Under the pieces are notes generated by a model. The model was not told where the DNA came from, did not search any database, and saw only the letters and a program-made list of their open reading frames with translations. 64,000 nucleotides of DNA from Microlunatus sagamiharensis. GTDB lineage: Bacteria > Actinomycetota > Actinomycetes > Propionibacteriales > Propionibacteriaceae. How positions within the stretch are numbered: position 1 is the stretch's first letter; every line of letters begins with the position of its first letter. The stretch spans positions 992,001 to 1,056,000 of the forward strand of contig NZ_LT629799.1 in assembly GCF_900105785.1 (NCBI RefSeq), read 5' to 3'. A program made the position numbers and the translations under genes. Of the stretch, positions 17,267 to 25,253 are shown one piece after another.

Positions 17267-17308
17267 GACAGGCGGGGTCGATCGCCGTCACGGGCTGGGG
17301 TGGCGGAT

Positions 17309-17314
17309 TACCCT
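17309..17314 (+). promoter_or_regulatory. -10 box of leaderless promoter (TACCCT)
   Basis: Ends 8 nt before ATG 17323 of the DUF5703 gene; no Shine-Dalgarno sequence is visible. Confidence 0.55.
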
Positions 17315-17322
17315 CGATCTCG

Positions 17323-17535
17323 ATGATCACGAGCTACGACGACGTCAGGTCGGTCGACTACGAGGTCCAGAAGGTCCGCCTGTCCCGCGACCTGTCGCGC
17401 GGTGCGGTCCGCCAGCTGCTCAGCGAGCGCTGCGAGCACGGTGGGTGGGAGCTCACCCGCCTGCGGCGCTACCGCGACGGCACCCGCGACGTCTGGGTCC
17501 GCCGCAAGATCATCCGCGCCCGCCTGACCGTCTGA
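17323..17535 (+). CDS. DUF5703-family small protein
   Basis: A 70-residue, strongly charged, soluble protein (YEVQKVRLSRDLSRGAVRQLL, WELTRLRRYRDGTRDVWVRRKI). It resembles the small actinobacterial DUF5703 family, commonly found beside M20 peptidase genes. The function is unknown. Its basic, beta-rich C-terminal half could bind nucleic acid, but nothing in the sequence proves that. It starts at ATG 17323, directly downstream of a TACCCT -10 box, 56 bp after the peptidase stop. Confidence 0.75.
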   Translation: MITSYDDVRSVDYEVQKVRLSRDLSRGAVRQLLSERCEHGGWELTRLRRYRDGTRDVWVRRKIIRARLTV

Positions 17536-17539
17536 CGTC

Positions 17540-17788
17540 GGACGCTCCCTGATCCGGGCGAGGGGGCTGAGCACGGTCCCTGAGCTTGTCGGAGGGGGCC
17601 TCGAAGAGGTCGGGGTCGAGGGCAGGGAAGACGCCAACCGCTTCGGGGCCCTTCGACAAGCTCAGGGAGCGTCTCTCGCCTCACCGACCGGCCTTGAGAA
17701 CGCTTCCTGAGCCTGTCGACGGGGCCGAGGGACGCTCCCTGAGCCTGTCGAAGGGCCTCGAAGAGGTCGGCGTCCCTCCGGGAACCGG
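17540..17788. repeat. Cluster of CCCTGAGCTTGTCGAAGGG-type dispersed repeats
   Basis: Four copies of a 20-bp imperfect-palindromic element: 17577-17596 (TCCCTGAGCTTGTCGGAGGG), 17649-17668 (inverted), 17704-17723 and 17736-17755. Two are followed by GGCCTCGAAGAGGTCGG, and a degenerate fifth starts near 17546. Another exact copy lies at 55293-55312. The units fill the gap between convergent DUF5703 and aldo/keto reductase genes. The inverted pair can fold back and may act as a bidirectional terminator. Confidence 0.85.
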
Positions 17789-18757
17789 TCAGCCGTGCGC
17801 CCGCAGGGCGTTCGGCCCGCCCGAGACGTCGTCGAGCGCCGAGGCGATCTCGGGTGGCAGTGTCAGCTCCTCGGTCGCGAGCGCGGGCGCGAGCTGACCC
17901 GCGGTCCGCGCGCCGAGCAGGGGAGCGGTCACCCCCGGCGCGTCGCGGACCCAGAGCAGCGCGACCTGCAGCGGCGTCAGGTCGAGCCCGTCGGCCGCCT
18001 TGCAGACGGCCTCGACGACCCCGCGGCTGCGCGGCTCCAGGTAGGGCTCGACGAACCAGGCGAAGTGCTCCGTCGCCGCGCGCGACCCGCGGGGTACGCC
18101 GGTGCGGTACTGCCCGGTCAGCACCCCGCGCCCGAGCGGCGACCAGGGGAAGCAGCCCATCCCGAAGGCGTGCAGGGCCGGCAGCACCTCGACCTCGGCC
18201 CGGCGGGCCAGCAGCGAGTACTCGACCTGCGCGCTGGCCAGCGCGGTCCGCGCGGGGTCCGCCCGCTGCCAGGTCGCGGCCTGGGCCGTCTGCCAGCCGA
18301 CGAAGTTCGACACCCCGGCGTAGCGGACCCGCCCGCTGGCCACGGCGTGGTCGATAGCGCTGAGCGACTCCTCCAGCGGCGCCTCGCCCCAGGCGTGGAC
18401 CTGCCACAGGTCGAGGTGGTCGGTCCCGAGCCGGGCCAGGGAGGCGTCGAGGTCGCGCAGCAGCGCCCGCCGCGAGGTGTCGACGACGCGCTCGCCCCGA
18501 CGCACGACGAACCCGGCCTTGCTGGCGATGACCACGTCGTCGCGGCCGGCCACCTGCTCGACGAGCCGGCCGACCAGGCGCTCCGCGTCGCCGGCCCCGT
18601 ACGCGGCCGCGGTGTCGATCAGCGTCCCGCCGGCCTCGACGAACGTCTCGAGCAGCCCGCGGGCGGCGTCCTCGCCGGTGTCGCGGCCCCAGGTCAGCGT
18701 CCCCAGCCCGAGCCGGGAGACGACGAGACCGCTGTCCCCGACGCGCCGCTGCTCCAC
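17789..18757 (-). CDS. Aldo/keto reductase
   Basis: NADPH-dependent oxidoreductase of 322 residues with a TIM-barrel fold. The catalytic tetrad region is recognisable: LIDTAAAYG (Asp and Tyr), VIASKAGF (Lys) and LWQVHAW (His). GVSNF, SLLARRAEVEVLPA and the cofactor-binding C-terminus (LLGARTAGQL) are typical of the YajO/YghZ-like branch that reduces sugars and aldehydes. The GTG start at 18757 lies 8 nt after a minus-strand TAGGGT box (complement of 18766-18771), so the mRNA is probably leaderless. It is divergent from the LLM oxidoreductase, with only 59 bp between the two starts. Confidence 0.88.
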   Translation of the reverse strand: MEQRRVGDSGLVVSRLGLGTLTWGRDTGEDAARGLLETFVEAGGTLIDTAAAYGAGDAERLVGRLVEQVAGRDDVVIASKAGFVVRRGERVVDTSRRALLRDLDASLARLGTDHLDLWQVHAWGEAPLEESLSAIDHAVASGRVRYAGVSNFVGWQTAQAATWQRADPARTALASAQVEYSLLARRAEVEVLPALHAFGMGCFPWSPLGRGVLTGQYRTGVPRGSRAATEHFAWFVEPYLEPRSRGVVEAVCKAADGLDLTPLQVALLWVRDAPGVTAPLLGARTAGQLAPALATEELTLPPEIASALDDVSGGPNALRAHG

Positions 18758-18816
18758 GACGCCAGACCCTAGTGGGGCGCGGGGACACCGGGACGCGGCG
18801 CCCGTACCGTCGGGGC
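18758..18816. promoter_or_regulatory. Compact divergent leaderless promoters
   Basis: Minus strand: TAGGGT (complement of 18766-18771) 8 nt before the aldo/keto reductase GTG. Plus strand: TACCGT at 18805-18810, 6 nt before the LLM gene GTG. The two promoters overlap back to back in 59 bp. Confidence 0.6.
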
Positions 18817-19878
18817 GTGCGGCTCGCTCTCAACCTCGGCTACCTCACCGGGCGCCCCGACCCGGCCGAGACCCTCGCGCTCGTCCGGCACGCCGAGCGA
18901 CTCGGCTTCGCCGCGGTGTGGGCCGCGGAGGCGTACGGGTCGGACAGCCCGAGCGTGCTCGCCTGGCTCGCGGGGCAGACCTCGACCATCGACGTCGGCT
19001 CGGCGGTCATGCAGGTCCCCGGGCGGTCGCCGGCGATGACGGCGATGACCGCGGCGACCATCGACCTGCTGAGCGGCGGGCGCTTCCGGCTCGGGCTGGG
19101 GGTCTCGGGGCCGCAGGTCTCCGAGGGCTGGCACGGCGTGCGGTTCGCCGAGCCGCTCGCCCGCACCCGCGCCTACGTCGAGGTCGTCCGTGCCGCGCTG
19201 GCCCGCGAGACCGTGCGCCACGGCGGGCGCCACTTCCCGCTCCCGCTGCCCGACGGACCCGGCAAGGCGCTGCGGCTGTCCTTCCAGCCGGTCCGCGAGC
19301 ACGTCCCGCTCTACCTCGCCGCCGTGGGCCCGAAGAACCTCGCCCTCGCTGGGGAGGTCGCCGACGGCTGGCTGGCCGTCTTCTTCGACCCGCAGACCGC
19401 CGGCGACCAGCTCGACCGGCTGCGTGAGGGGCGCGTCCGCGTCGGGCTCGACCTCGACGGCTTCGACGTCGTGCCCACCGTGCCGCTGTCGGTCGGCGCG
19501 GACCCGGAGGCGTGCGCCGAGCCGGTGCGGGCGTACGCCGCGCTCTACGTCGGCGGGATGGGCAGCCGCGAGCAGAACTTCTACTTCTCCCTGGCCGTGC
19601 GGACGGGGTTCGGCGAGGCGGCCGCCGAGGTCCAGGACCTCTACCTCGCCGGGCGCCAGCGCGACGCCGCCGCCGCCGTGCCCTACGCGCTCCTCGAGCG
19701 GACCTCGCTGCTCGGCGACCGCGACCGCGTCGCCGCCGGGCTCGCCCGGCTCCGCGACGCCGGGGTCACGACCTGCGCGCTCGCCCCCCACGGCCGCACC
19801 CTCGACGACCGGCTCGCCGCGCTCACCACCGCCGCCGAGGCGCTGGAGCAGGTGCAGGGAGCGACACTGGGGCCGTGA
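18817..19878 (+). CDS. LLM-class flavin-dependent oxidoreductase, probably F420-dependent
   Basis: A 353-residue luciferase-like TIM barrel (LALNLGYLTG, FAAVWAAEAYGSDSPSVLAWLA, TIDLLSGGRFRLGLGVSGPQVSEGWHG, VPLYLAAVGPKNLALAGEVADGWL). These motifs match the actinobacterial branch often annotated as F420-dependent; the substrate is unknown. The GTG at 18817 follows the TACCGT box by 6 nt. The stop codon overlaps the start of a flavin-reductase-like gene (GTGA), so the pair would have been co-translated: a reductase that supplies reduced flavin beside a flavin-using monooxygenase-like protein is a familiar pairing. Confidence 0.85.
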   Translation: MRLALNLGYLTGRPDPAETLALVRHAERLGFAAVWAAEAYGSDSPSVLAWLAGQTSTIDVGSAVMQVPGRSPAMTAMTAATIDLLSGGRFRLGLGVSGPQVSEGWHGVRFAEPLARTRAYVEVVRAALARETVRHGGRHFPLPLPDGPGKALRLSFQPVREHVPLYLAAVGPKNLALAGEVADGWLAVFFDPQTAGDQLDRLREGRVRVGLDLDGFDVVPTVPLSVGADPEACAEPVRAYAALYVGGMGSREQNFYFSLAVRTGFGEAAAEVQDLYLAGRQRDAAAAVPYALLERTSLLGDRDRVAAGLARLRDAGVTTCALAPHGRTLDDRLAALTTAAEALEQVQGATLGP

Positions 19879-20425
19879 CCATCCACAGCGAGCACCCCTT
19901 CGCCACGCCGGTGGGGGACCGGGACCCGCTGCGCCGGCTCCGCGGCCGCACGACGTCGCCGGTGAGCCTCTGGACGGCCGGCACCGGGCGCGACCGGGCC
20001 GGTTGGACGGTCTCGTCCTTCCTGCTCGCCGACGGCGACCCCGGCGAGGTGGTCGGCCTGCTCGACGAGGACAGCGACCTCGCCACGCTCCTGACCACGG
20101 GCGACGGCGCGGCCCAGCCGGGGGCGACCCTCGTGGTGACGCTGCTGGGCTGGGAGCAGCGCGCGCTGGCCGACGCGTTCGCCGGGCTCGCCCCGCGCCC
20201 GGCGGGGTCTTCCGGCTGGGCACGTGGACGGACTCGGACTGGGGCCCCGTGCTGGACGGCTCCGCGGGCTGGGCCGGCGTACGGCTCCGCCCGGGCAGGG
20301 TCGACCACGCGGGGTGGGGGCTGCTCGTGCGGGGCACGGTCGAGCACGTCGAGCTGCCCGACCCGCCGGACGGAGGGCTGCTCGTCCACGCCCACGGGCG
20401 CTACCGCGCCGCAGAACTAGCCTGA
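19875..20425 (+). pseudogene. Flavin reductase-like FMN-binding protein, broken by a -1 frameshift
   Basis: From GTG 19875 the frame reads HSEHPFATPVGDRDPLRRLRGR, then AGWTVSSFLLADGDPGEVVGLL and ALADAFAGLAPRPAG, the N-terminal two-thirds of an actinobacterial flavin-reductase-domain protein. The family-like sequence then continues in another frame (VFRLGTWTDSDWGPVLDG, GWAGVRLRPGRV, ending RYRAAELA) to the stop at 20425. The break falls at the GGGG run 20204-20207; one extra G there would restore a single frame of about 183 residues. It may be a real inactivation or an assembly error. It starts inside the stop of the LLM gene. Confidence 0.75.
20418..20423 (+). promoter_or_regulatory. -10 box of leaderless promoter (TAGCCT)
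   Basis: Ends 6 nt before GTG 20430 of the phosphomutase-like gene and overlaps the end of the flavin-reductase reading frame. Confidence 0.6.
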
Positions 20426-20429
20426 GGCG

Positions 20430-21200
20430 GTGACCACCGTCCTCCTCGTCCGCCACGGGCGCACCTCCGCCAACACCGCCGGCATCCTCGCCGGCCGCTC
20501 CGAGGGCGTCCGGCTCGACGAGACGGGGGAGAAGCAGGTCTCGGCCCTCGCCGGCCGGCTCGCCAAGGTCCCTCTCGTCGCGGTGGTCAGCTCGCCGCTC
20601 GAGCGCTGCCGGCAGACCAGCCAGGCGCTGCTGGACGCCCGCGAGGACGGCCTCGGCCTCGCCCTCGAGGACGGGGTGACCGAGTGCGGCTACGGCGACT
20701 GGACCGGGAAGGCGCTCAAGGACCTCGCCAAGGAGGACCTCTGGAAGACGGTCCAGACCCACCCCTCGCACGTCCGCTTCCCGGGCGGGGAGTCGATGAG
20801 CGAGATGTCGGCCCGAGCCGTGCAGGCGGTCCGGCGCCGCGACGCCCAGATCGCCGCCGAGCACGGCGACGACGCGGTCTGGGCGCTCGTGTCGCACGGC
20901 GACCCGATCAAGGCGATCCTGGCCGACGCGCTCGGCCTGCACCTCGACAGCTTCCAGCGGATCATGGTCGACCCCGCCTCGCTGTCGATCATCCGCTACA
21001 CCGCCACCCGCCCGTACGTGGTCACGAGCAACTCGACCGACGTCGACCTGGTGGCCCTGCTGAGCCCGCCGAAGAAGGACGCGCCCCGCAGCGAGGACGC
21101 CGCGGTGGGTGGAGGGCTCGGTGCCGCGGGCGATGCGGCGTCGGAGCAGCCTGCGGCGTCCCCGACGCCCGACCCGACGAGCGCGGCGACGCCCGCCTGA
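20430..21200 (+). CDS. Histidine phosphatase, MSMEG_4193-type putative phosphomutase
   Basis: A 256-residue histidine-phosphatase-superfamily enzyme. The phosphohistidine motif VRHGRTSAN lies at the N-terminus, SSPLERCRQTSQ carries the second Arg, and the second catalytic His is in LVSHGDPIKA. The last 40 residues are Ala/Pro/Ser-rich and non-conserved. It matches the family fixed upstream of mshC in many actinobacteria (as Rv2135c in Mycobacterium tuberculosis), here followed by DUF3090, SCO1664-type and mshC genes. The substrate is not established. GTG 20430 follows a TAGCCT box by 6 nt. Confidence 0.88.
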   Translation: MTTVLLVRHGRTSANTAGILAGRSEGVRLDETGEKQVSALAGRLAKVPLVAVVSSPLERCRQTSQALLDAREDGLGLALEDGVTECGYGDWTGKALKDLAKEDLWKTVQTHPSHVRFPGGESMSEMSARAVQAVRRRDAQIAAEHGDDAVWALVSHGDPIKAILADALGLHLDSFQRIMVDPASLSIIRYTATRPYVVTSNSTDVDLVALLSPPKKDAPRSEDAAVGGGLGAAGDAASEQPAASPTPDPTSAATPA

Positions 21201-21229
21201 TCAGCGCCGGGGCTGTCGGCCGCCTGACC

Positions 21230-21235
21230 TAGGCT
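21230..21235 (+). promoter_or_regulatory. -10 box of leaderless promoter (TAGGCT)
   Basis: Ends 7 nt before ATG 21243 of the DUF3090 gene. Confidence 0.6.
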
Positions 21236-21242
21236 GGAGAGT

Positions 21243-21848
21243 ATGGCGATTCTCGTGCACCGCTACGACGCGCCGGACCGGTTCGTCGCCGGCACCGTCG
21301 GCCAGCCGGGCGAACGCACCTTCTTCCTCCAGGCCCGCGAGGGCAACCGCATCACCAGCGTCGCCTGCGAGAAGCAGCAGGTCTCCGTGCTCGCCGAGCA
21401 CCTCGACCGCGTCCTCGACGAGGTCGTGCGCCGCGGCGTCGCCGGCAGCGGCACCTCCGTGGGGACCGGCCGGGCCAAGGACGTCGACCCGCTCGACGCG
21501 CCGATCTCGGAGGAGTTCCGCGTCGGCACCATGACGATCGCCTGGGACCCGAGCATCGACCGCATCGTCATCGAGCTCTTCTCCAACGTCGACCGCGACG
21601 CCGACGAGGGCGACGAGCCCGAGGCCGGCGCGAGCGCGGGCACGGGCGCCGACCTGGAGGACGAGGTCGAGGCCGACGAGGTCTTCGTCGTCAAGATCAC
21701 CGCCTCGTACGCGCGCGAGTTCGTGACGCGCGCCCAGGCCCTCGTCGCCGCCGGGCGGCCACCGTGCCCGTTCTGCCTGCAGCCGATCGAACCGACCGGC
21801 CACATCTGCCCGCGCGCCAACGGCTACCGCCGCGCCCTCTTCTCCTGA
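21243..21848 (+). CDS. DUF3090-family protein with C-terminal zinc-ribbon-like motif
   Basis: A 201-residue soluble protein of unknown function. The family N-terminus is clear (RYDAPDRFVAGTVGQPGERTFFLQA), followed by CEKQQVSVLAEHLDRVLDEV. The C-terminus has PCPFCLQPIEPTGHICPRANGY, whose CxxC and downstream His/Cys could bind zinc. A Glu/Asp/Ala-rich insert lies near residues 120-140. Members sit next to SCO1664-type and mshC genes across actinobacteria (Rv2134c-like), so a link to that conserved cluster is likely but its biochemistry is unknown. Confidence 0.85.
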   Translation: MAILVHRYDAPDRFVAGTVGQPGERTFFLQAREGNRITSVACEKQQVSVLAEHLDRVLDEVVRRGVAGSGTSVGTGRAKDVDPLDAPISEEFRVGTMTIAWDPSIDRIVIELFSNVDRDADEGDEPEAGASAGTGADLEDEVEADEVFVVKITASYAREFVTRAQALVAAGRPPCPFCLQPIEPTGHICPRANGYRRALFS

Positions 21849-21882
21849 GCGGGCGCACCACGACCACGCGACCGGCCACGCC

Positions 21883-22710
21883 GTGAACGCCGTCGTGCCC
21901 GCCGAGGGCACCCCGCACCCCGCGCTGACGACGCCGCTGCGCAGCGGCCGGCTCAGCCGCGAGGAGCTCGAGCTGACCGGGCGGCTGCTGTCCGCCTCGA
22001 ACGCCACCTTCGTCGGCCAGCTGCGCACCGACGCCCTCGACGTCACCTGCGTCTACAAGCCGACGCAGGGCGAGCGGCCGCTGTGGGACTTCCCGACCGA
22101 CACGCTCGGCCGGCGTGAGGTCGCCGCCTTCGAGGTCTCGCGGGCGGCCGGCTTCGACTGCGTCCCCGTCACCGTCTTCATCGACGGGCCGCTGGGTCCG
22201 GGTTCGCTGCAGGTGTGGGTCGACTCCGAGGAGGACGCGGTCGCCCGCCTGGTCGACCTCGTGCCGAGCCGCAAGGTCCCCAAGCACGGCTGGTTCCGCT
22301 GCGTCGAGGGGCTCGACGCCGACGACTCGGCGGTCGCGGTCATCCACGCCGACGACCCGGCGCTGCGGCGCCTGGCCGTGTTCGACGTGCTGGTCAACAA
22401 CGCCGACCGCAAGGGCGGGCACATCCTCTCCAGCGAGGGACACCTCTTCGGCATCGACCACGGCGTCACCTTCAACGTCGAGAACAAGCTGCGCACCCTC
22501 CTCTGGGGCTGGGGCGGCACCGAGCTGACCGAGACCGAGCGCGAGCTCGTCCGGCGCGCCCGCGACGAGGCGCCCGCAGTGCTGGTCGGCCTGCTCGACG
22601 ACGAGGAGGTCGACGTGTTCGCCCGGCGCGCCGACCGGCTGCTCGACCGGGGCCACCTGCCCCGGCCGCCGCGCGGCCAGTGGCCGTCGATCCCGTGGCC
22701 GCCGTTCTGA
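21883..22710 (+). CDS. SCO1664-family protein (PI3/4-kinase-like fold)
   Basis: A 275-residue conserved actinobacterial protein resembling SCO1664 and Rv2133c. Remote similarity of the family to phosphatidylinositol-kinase-like enzymes is reflected in CVYKPTQGERPLWDFP (nucleotide-binding Lys), FDVLVNNADRKGGHIL (catalytic-loop-like N and D) and HLFGIDHGVTFN (metal-binding Asp). It may therefore be a small-molecule or protein kinase; the substrate is unknown. GTG 21883 is 35 bp after the DUF3090 stop, with no clear ribosome site, so co-transcription with it is likely. A large inverted repeat begins 16 bp after its stop codon. Confidence 0.82.
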   Translation: MNAVVPAEGTPHPALTTPLRSGRLSREELELTGRLLSASNATFVGQLRTDALDVTCVYKPTQGERPLWDFPTDTLGRREVAAFEVSRAAGFDCVPVTVFIDGPLGPGSLQVWVDSEEDAVARLVDLVPSRKVPKHGWFRCVEGLDADDSAVAVIHADDPALRRLAVFDVLVNNADRKGGHILSSEGHLFGIDHGVTFNVENKLRTLLWGWGGTELTETERELVRRARDEAPAVLVGLLDDEEVDVFARRADRLLDRGHLPRPPRGQWPSIPWPPF

Positions 22711-22725
22711 GTTGTTTGTCGCTCT

Positions 22726-22841
22726 GGGCGGGTTCGCTGATCGCGGGCACCTGACTCCCTGGCGGTGAAGCAGCGCTTTGCGGTCGTCGCCTCGGTCGTG
22801 CTTCACCGCCAGGGACTCAGGTGCCCGCGGCGAACCCGCCC
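22726..22841. repeat. Large near-perfect inverted repeat (arms of about 43-47 bp)
   Basis: The left arm 22726-22772 and right arm 22799-22841 are complementary except for a 4-nt insertion (TGAT at 22738-22741) and one mismatch, with a 26-nt loop. The outer ends are GGGCGGGTTCGC and its complement. No T-run follows either end. It fills most of the gap between the SCO1664-type gene and the mshC promoter. It could be a terminator, an RNA processing site or a miniature inverted-repeat element; the arms are far longer than an ordinary terminator. Confidence 0.85.
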
Positions 22842-22915
22842 GTAGCTCCGGCGGCCGTGGTCCTGTTCTCGTAGTTCCGTCGGCGGGACCGGGCGGTCGG
22901 TCGGGCTGGCGCGGC

Positions 22916-22921
22916 TAGGGT
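22916..22921 (+). promoter_or_regulatory. -10 box of leaderless promoter (TAGGGT) for mshC
   Basis: Ends 6 nt before GTG 22928. Confidence 0.6.
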
Positions 22922-22927
22922 GCTGCG

Positions 22928-24181
22928 GTGCAGGCCTGGCGTTCGCGAACCGTCCCCGACCTCCCCGCGACCGGCGAGCAGCCGCGCGTGCGGGCGTACG
23001 ACTCGAAGGCGCAGGGCCTCGCCGAGGTGGGGCCGGACGGCGGGACCGCGCGGATGTACGTCTGCGGGATCACGCCGTACGACGCGACGCACCTCGGGCA
23101 CGCGAACACCTACGTCGGCTTCGACCTGCTCAACCGCGTGTGGCGCGACAGCGGGCTCCTCGTGAACTACGTGCAGAACGTCACCGACGTCGACGACCCG
23201 CTGATCGAGCGGGCCGACCGGGACGGGGTCGACTGGCGCGAGCTCGCCGAGGAGCAGATCGCGCTGTTCCGCGAGGACATGGAGGCGCTGAACGTCCTCG
23301 CCCCGGCCAGCTACGTCGGCGCGGTCGAGGCGATCCCGATGATCGTCGAGCTGATCGAGCGCCACCGGCGCGAGGGGCTCGTGTACGCCGTCGAGGACCC
23401 GACCGACCCCGAGCACCCCGACCTCTACTTCGCGCAGGCGTCGGACCCGACGTTCCTGTCGCTGTCGCACCTCAGCCCTGAGGAGGCGCGCCCGGTCTTC
23501 GCCGAGCGGGGCGGCGACCCCGACCGGCCCGGCAAGCGCGACCCGCTGGACGCCCTGGTGTGGCGCCTCGAGCGCCCGGGCGAGCCGGCCTGGGACTCGC
23601 CCTTCGGCCGCGGCCGTCCGGGCTGGCACGTCGAGTGCACCGCGATCGCGCTCGACCGGCTCGGCGCCGCCTTCGACGTGCAGGCCGGCGGCAGCGACCT
23701 CGTCTTCCCCCACCACGAGATGTCGGCGGTGGAGGGGCAGGTGACGACCGGCGAGGTGTTCGCGCGGGCGTACCTGCACAGCGGCATGGTCGGGCTCGAC
23801 GGCGAGAAGATGAGCAAGTCGCGCGGCAACCTCGTCTTCGTCTCGGCGCTGCGCCGCTCCGGCGTCGACCCGATGGCGATCCGGCTCGCGCTGCTCGCGC
23901 ACCACTACCGCTCCGACTGGATGTACTCCGACGCCGACCTCGCCGCCGCGGCTGAGCGGCTGGCGACCTGGCGCGAGGCGGTCCGGCTGGACAGCGCCCT
24001 CAACGCCGAGGCGACGCTGGCCGAGGTGCGTGCCGCGCTGGCCGACGACCTGGACGCCCCGCGCGCCCTCGCCGCGGTGGATGCCTGGGCGGGTGCGTCG
24101 CTCGCGATGGACGGCGACGACACCGAGGCCCCCGGCCTCGTCGCGCGGCTCGCGGACGGGCTGCTGGGCGTCGTGCTCTGA
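22928..24181 (+). CDS. mshC: Cysteine:1D-myo-inositol 2-amino-2-deoxy-alpha-D-glucopyranoside ligase (mycothiol biosynthesis)
   Basis: ATP-dependent ligase joining cysteine to GlcN-Ins, the third enzymatic step to mycothiol. It is a 417-residue class I cysteinyl-tRNA-synthetase homologue. The Zn-site Cys lies in [10 protein letters not shown], next to the HIGH-like [42 protein letters not shown] (Zn Cys), [12 protein letters not shown] and the KMSKS loop [10 protein letters not shown] are all present. The chain stops after a short helical domain and lacks the anticodon-binding region of true CysRS, which identifies MshC. Its presence implies mycothiol as the main thiol buffer. GTG 22928 follows a TAGGGT box. 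Confidence 0.95.
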   Translation: MQAWRSRTVPDLPATGEQPRVRAYDSKAQGLAEVGPDGGTARMYVCGITPYDATHLGHANTYVGFDLLNRVWRDSGLLVNYVQNVTDVDDPLIERADRDGVDWRELAEEQIALFREDMEALNVLAPASYVGAVEAIPMIVELIERHRREGLVYAVEDPTDPEHPDLYFAQASDPTFLSLSHLSPEEARPVFAERGGDPDRPGKRDPLDALVWRLERPGEPAWDSPFGRGRPGWHVECTAIALDRLGAAFDVQAGGSDLVFPHHEMSAVEGQVTTGEVFARAYLHSGMVGLDGEKMSKSRGNLVFVSALRRSGVDPMAIRLALLAHHYRSDWMYSDADLAAAAERLATWREAVRLDSALNAEATLAEVRAALADDLDAPRALAAVDAWAGASLAMDGDDTEAPGLVARLADGLLGVVL

Positions 24182-24240
24182 CCATCCCGGAGCCGATCGA
24201 CGTCGAGGTGGTCGTGCTGCGGAATAACCGCGCGATCTCG

Positions 24241-24246
24241 TACGCT
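24241..24246 (+). promoter_or_regulatory. -10 box before the FMN riboswitch (TACGCT)
   Basis: TACGCT about 30 nt upstream of the riboswitch 5' stem, the likely transcription start region for ribM. No strong -35. Confidence 0.4.
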
Positions 24247-24274
24247 GGGCGGACAACGAGTTGAACTAGCTCGC

Positions 24275-24411
24275 GCGTGTTCCGGGGTCGGTGAAAGTCC
24301 GAGCCGGCGGTGACAGTCCGCGACCCGTACGCCGCTCCGTCAGGAGCAGCGTCCGGTTGATGTGGTGAAACTCCACGACCGACGGTGAGAGTCCGGATGG
24401 GAGGACCACGC
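24275..24411 (+). ncRNA. FMN riboswitch (RFN element)
   Basis: Conserved RFN blocks appear in order: TTCCGGGGTCGGTGAAAGTC, GAGCCGGCGGTGACAGTCCG, a variable arm (GCCGCTCC/GGAGCAGC), then GACCGACGGTGAGAGTCCGG and ATGGGAGGACCACG. The closing stem pairs GCGTG (24275-24279) with CACGC (24407-24411). It lies about 95 nt before ribM, so FMN should shut off riboflavin uptake, probably by hiding the ribosome site or by premature termination. Confidence 0.95.
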
Positions 24412-24505
24412 CGCAGCCTGTCCACGCGCCCGCTCGGAGCCGAGCGTGCTCGTGGGCGTGCCTGTGCACCCCGGACGCCGCGGCGTACGGAGCGGAGCAC
24501 AGGAC

Positions 24506-25213
24506 ATGGAACTTCTCACCCGGCTGCTGGAGGCCAAGCTCGACTGGGGCCCGGGCGTCTACTGGCGCGAGATCGTCGGCAACGTCTTCGGGCTGGCGAG
24601 CGCGCTGCTCGGCATGCGGCGCCGCGTCGCCGCCTGGCCGGTGGGCATCGTCGGCAACGTCCTGCTGTTCACCGTCTTCGTCGGCGGCGCGCTCGGCGGG
24701 CCCTTCGACGAGGCCGGCAAGGCCGACCTCTGGGGCCAGGCCGGCCGGCAGGTCTTCTTCGTCATCGTCAGCGTGTACGGCTGGGTGCGCTGGGCGCAGT
24801 TCCGTCGGCAGGGCGCTTCCGGCGGCGCCGGGGTCAAGGTCCGCTGGGCCGGCACTCGCGGTCGCCTCGAGCTGCTGGTCGGCGCCGTGGTGCTGTGGGT
24901 CGCCTTCTACTTCATCCTCGGCGCGCTGCACTCCTACAACGCCCCGGCCGACGCCTGGATCCTCACCGGTTCGATCCTCGCGACCTACGGCATGGCGCGC
25001 GGCTGGGTCGAGTTCTGGCTCGTCTGGGTGGCCGTCGACGTCGTCGGCGTGCCGCTGCTGCTGGTCGCGGGCTACTACCCGAGCGCGATCATGTACATCG
25101 TCTACGGCGCCTTCTGCATCGTCGGCTTCGTCTCCTGGCTGCGCCTCGAGCGGGCCGGTCGTCGAGCCGAGGAGGCCGGCGTCGCCGACCCCGTGATCGA
25201 GACCGTCGGCTGA
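24506..25213 (+). CDS. ribM: Riboflavin transporter, PnuC/RibM family
   Basis: Membrane transporter of 235 residues with about six to seven helices, PnuC superfamily (YWREIVGNVFGLASALLGM, WPVGIVGNVLLFTVFVGG, FFVIVSVYGWVRWAQF, WVEFWLVWVAVDVVGVPLLL, YYPSAIMYIVYGAFCIVG). PnuC itself moves nicotinamide riboside, but the FMN riboswitch directly upstream identifies this as the riboflavin branch (RibM/PnuX, facilitated uptake with intracellular trapping). ATG 24506 was chosen because it gives a short cytoplasmic N-terminus; an upstream in-frame ATG at 24446 would sit just after the riboswitch and lacks a ribosome site. Single-gene unit. Confidence 0.88.
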   Translation: MELLTRLLEAKLDWGPGVYWREIVGNVFGLASALLGMRRRVAAWPVGIVGNVLLFTVFVGGALGGPFDEAGKADLWGQAGRQVFFVIVSVYGWVRWAQFRRQGASGGAGVKVRWAGTRGRLELLVGAVVLWVAFYFILGALHSYNAPADAWILTGSILATYGMARGWVEFWLVWVAVDVVGVPLLLVAGYYPSAIMYIVYGAFCIVGFVSWLRLERAGRRAEEAGVADPVIETVG

Positions 25214-25239
25214 GTCGGAGCGGTCGCGGTCGGCCCGGC

Positions 25240-25245
25240 TAAGGT
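25240..25245 (+). promoter_or_regulatory. -10 box of leaderless promoter (TAAGGT) for hisE
   Basis: Ends 8 nt before GTG 25254. Confidence 0.6.
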
Positions 25246-25253
25246 GACCGACC

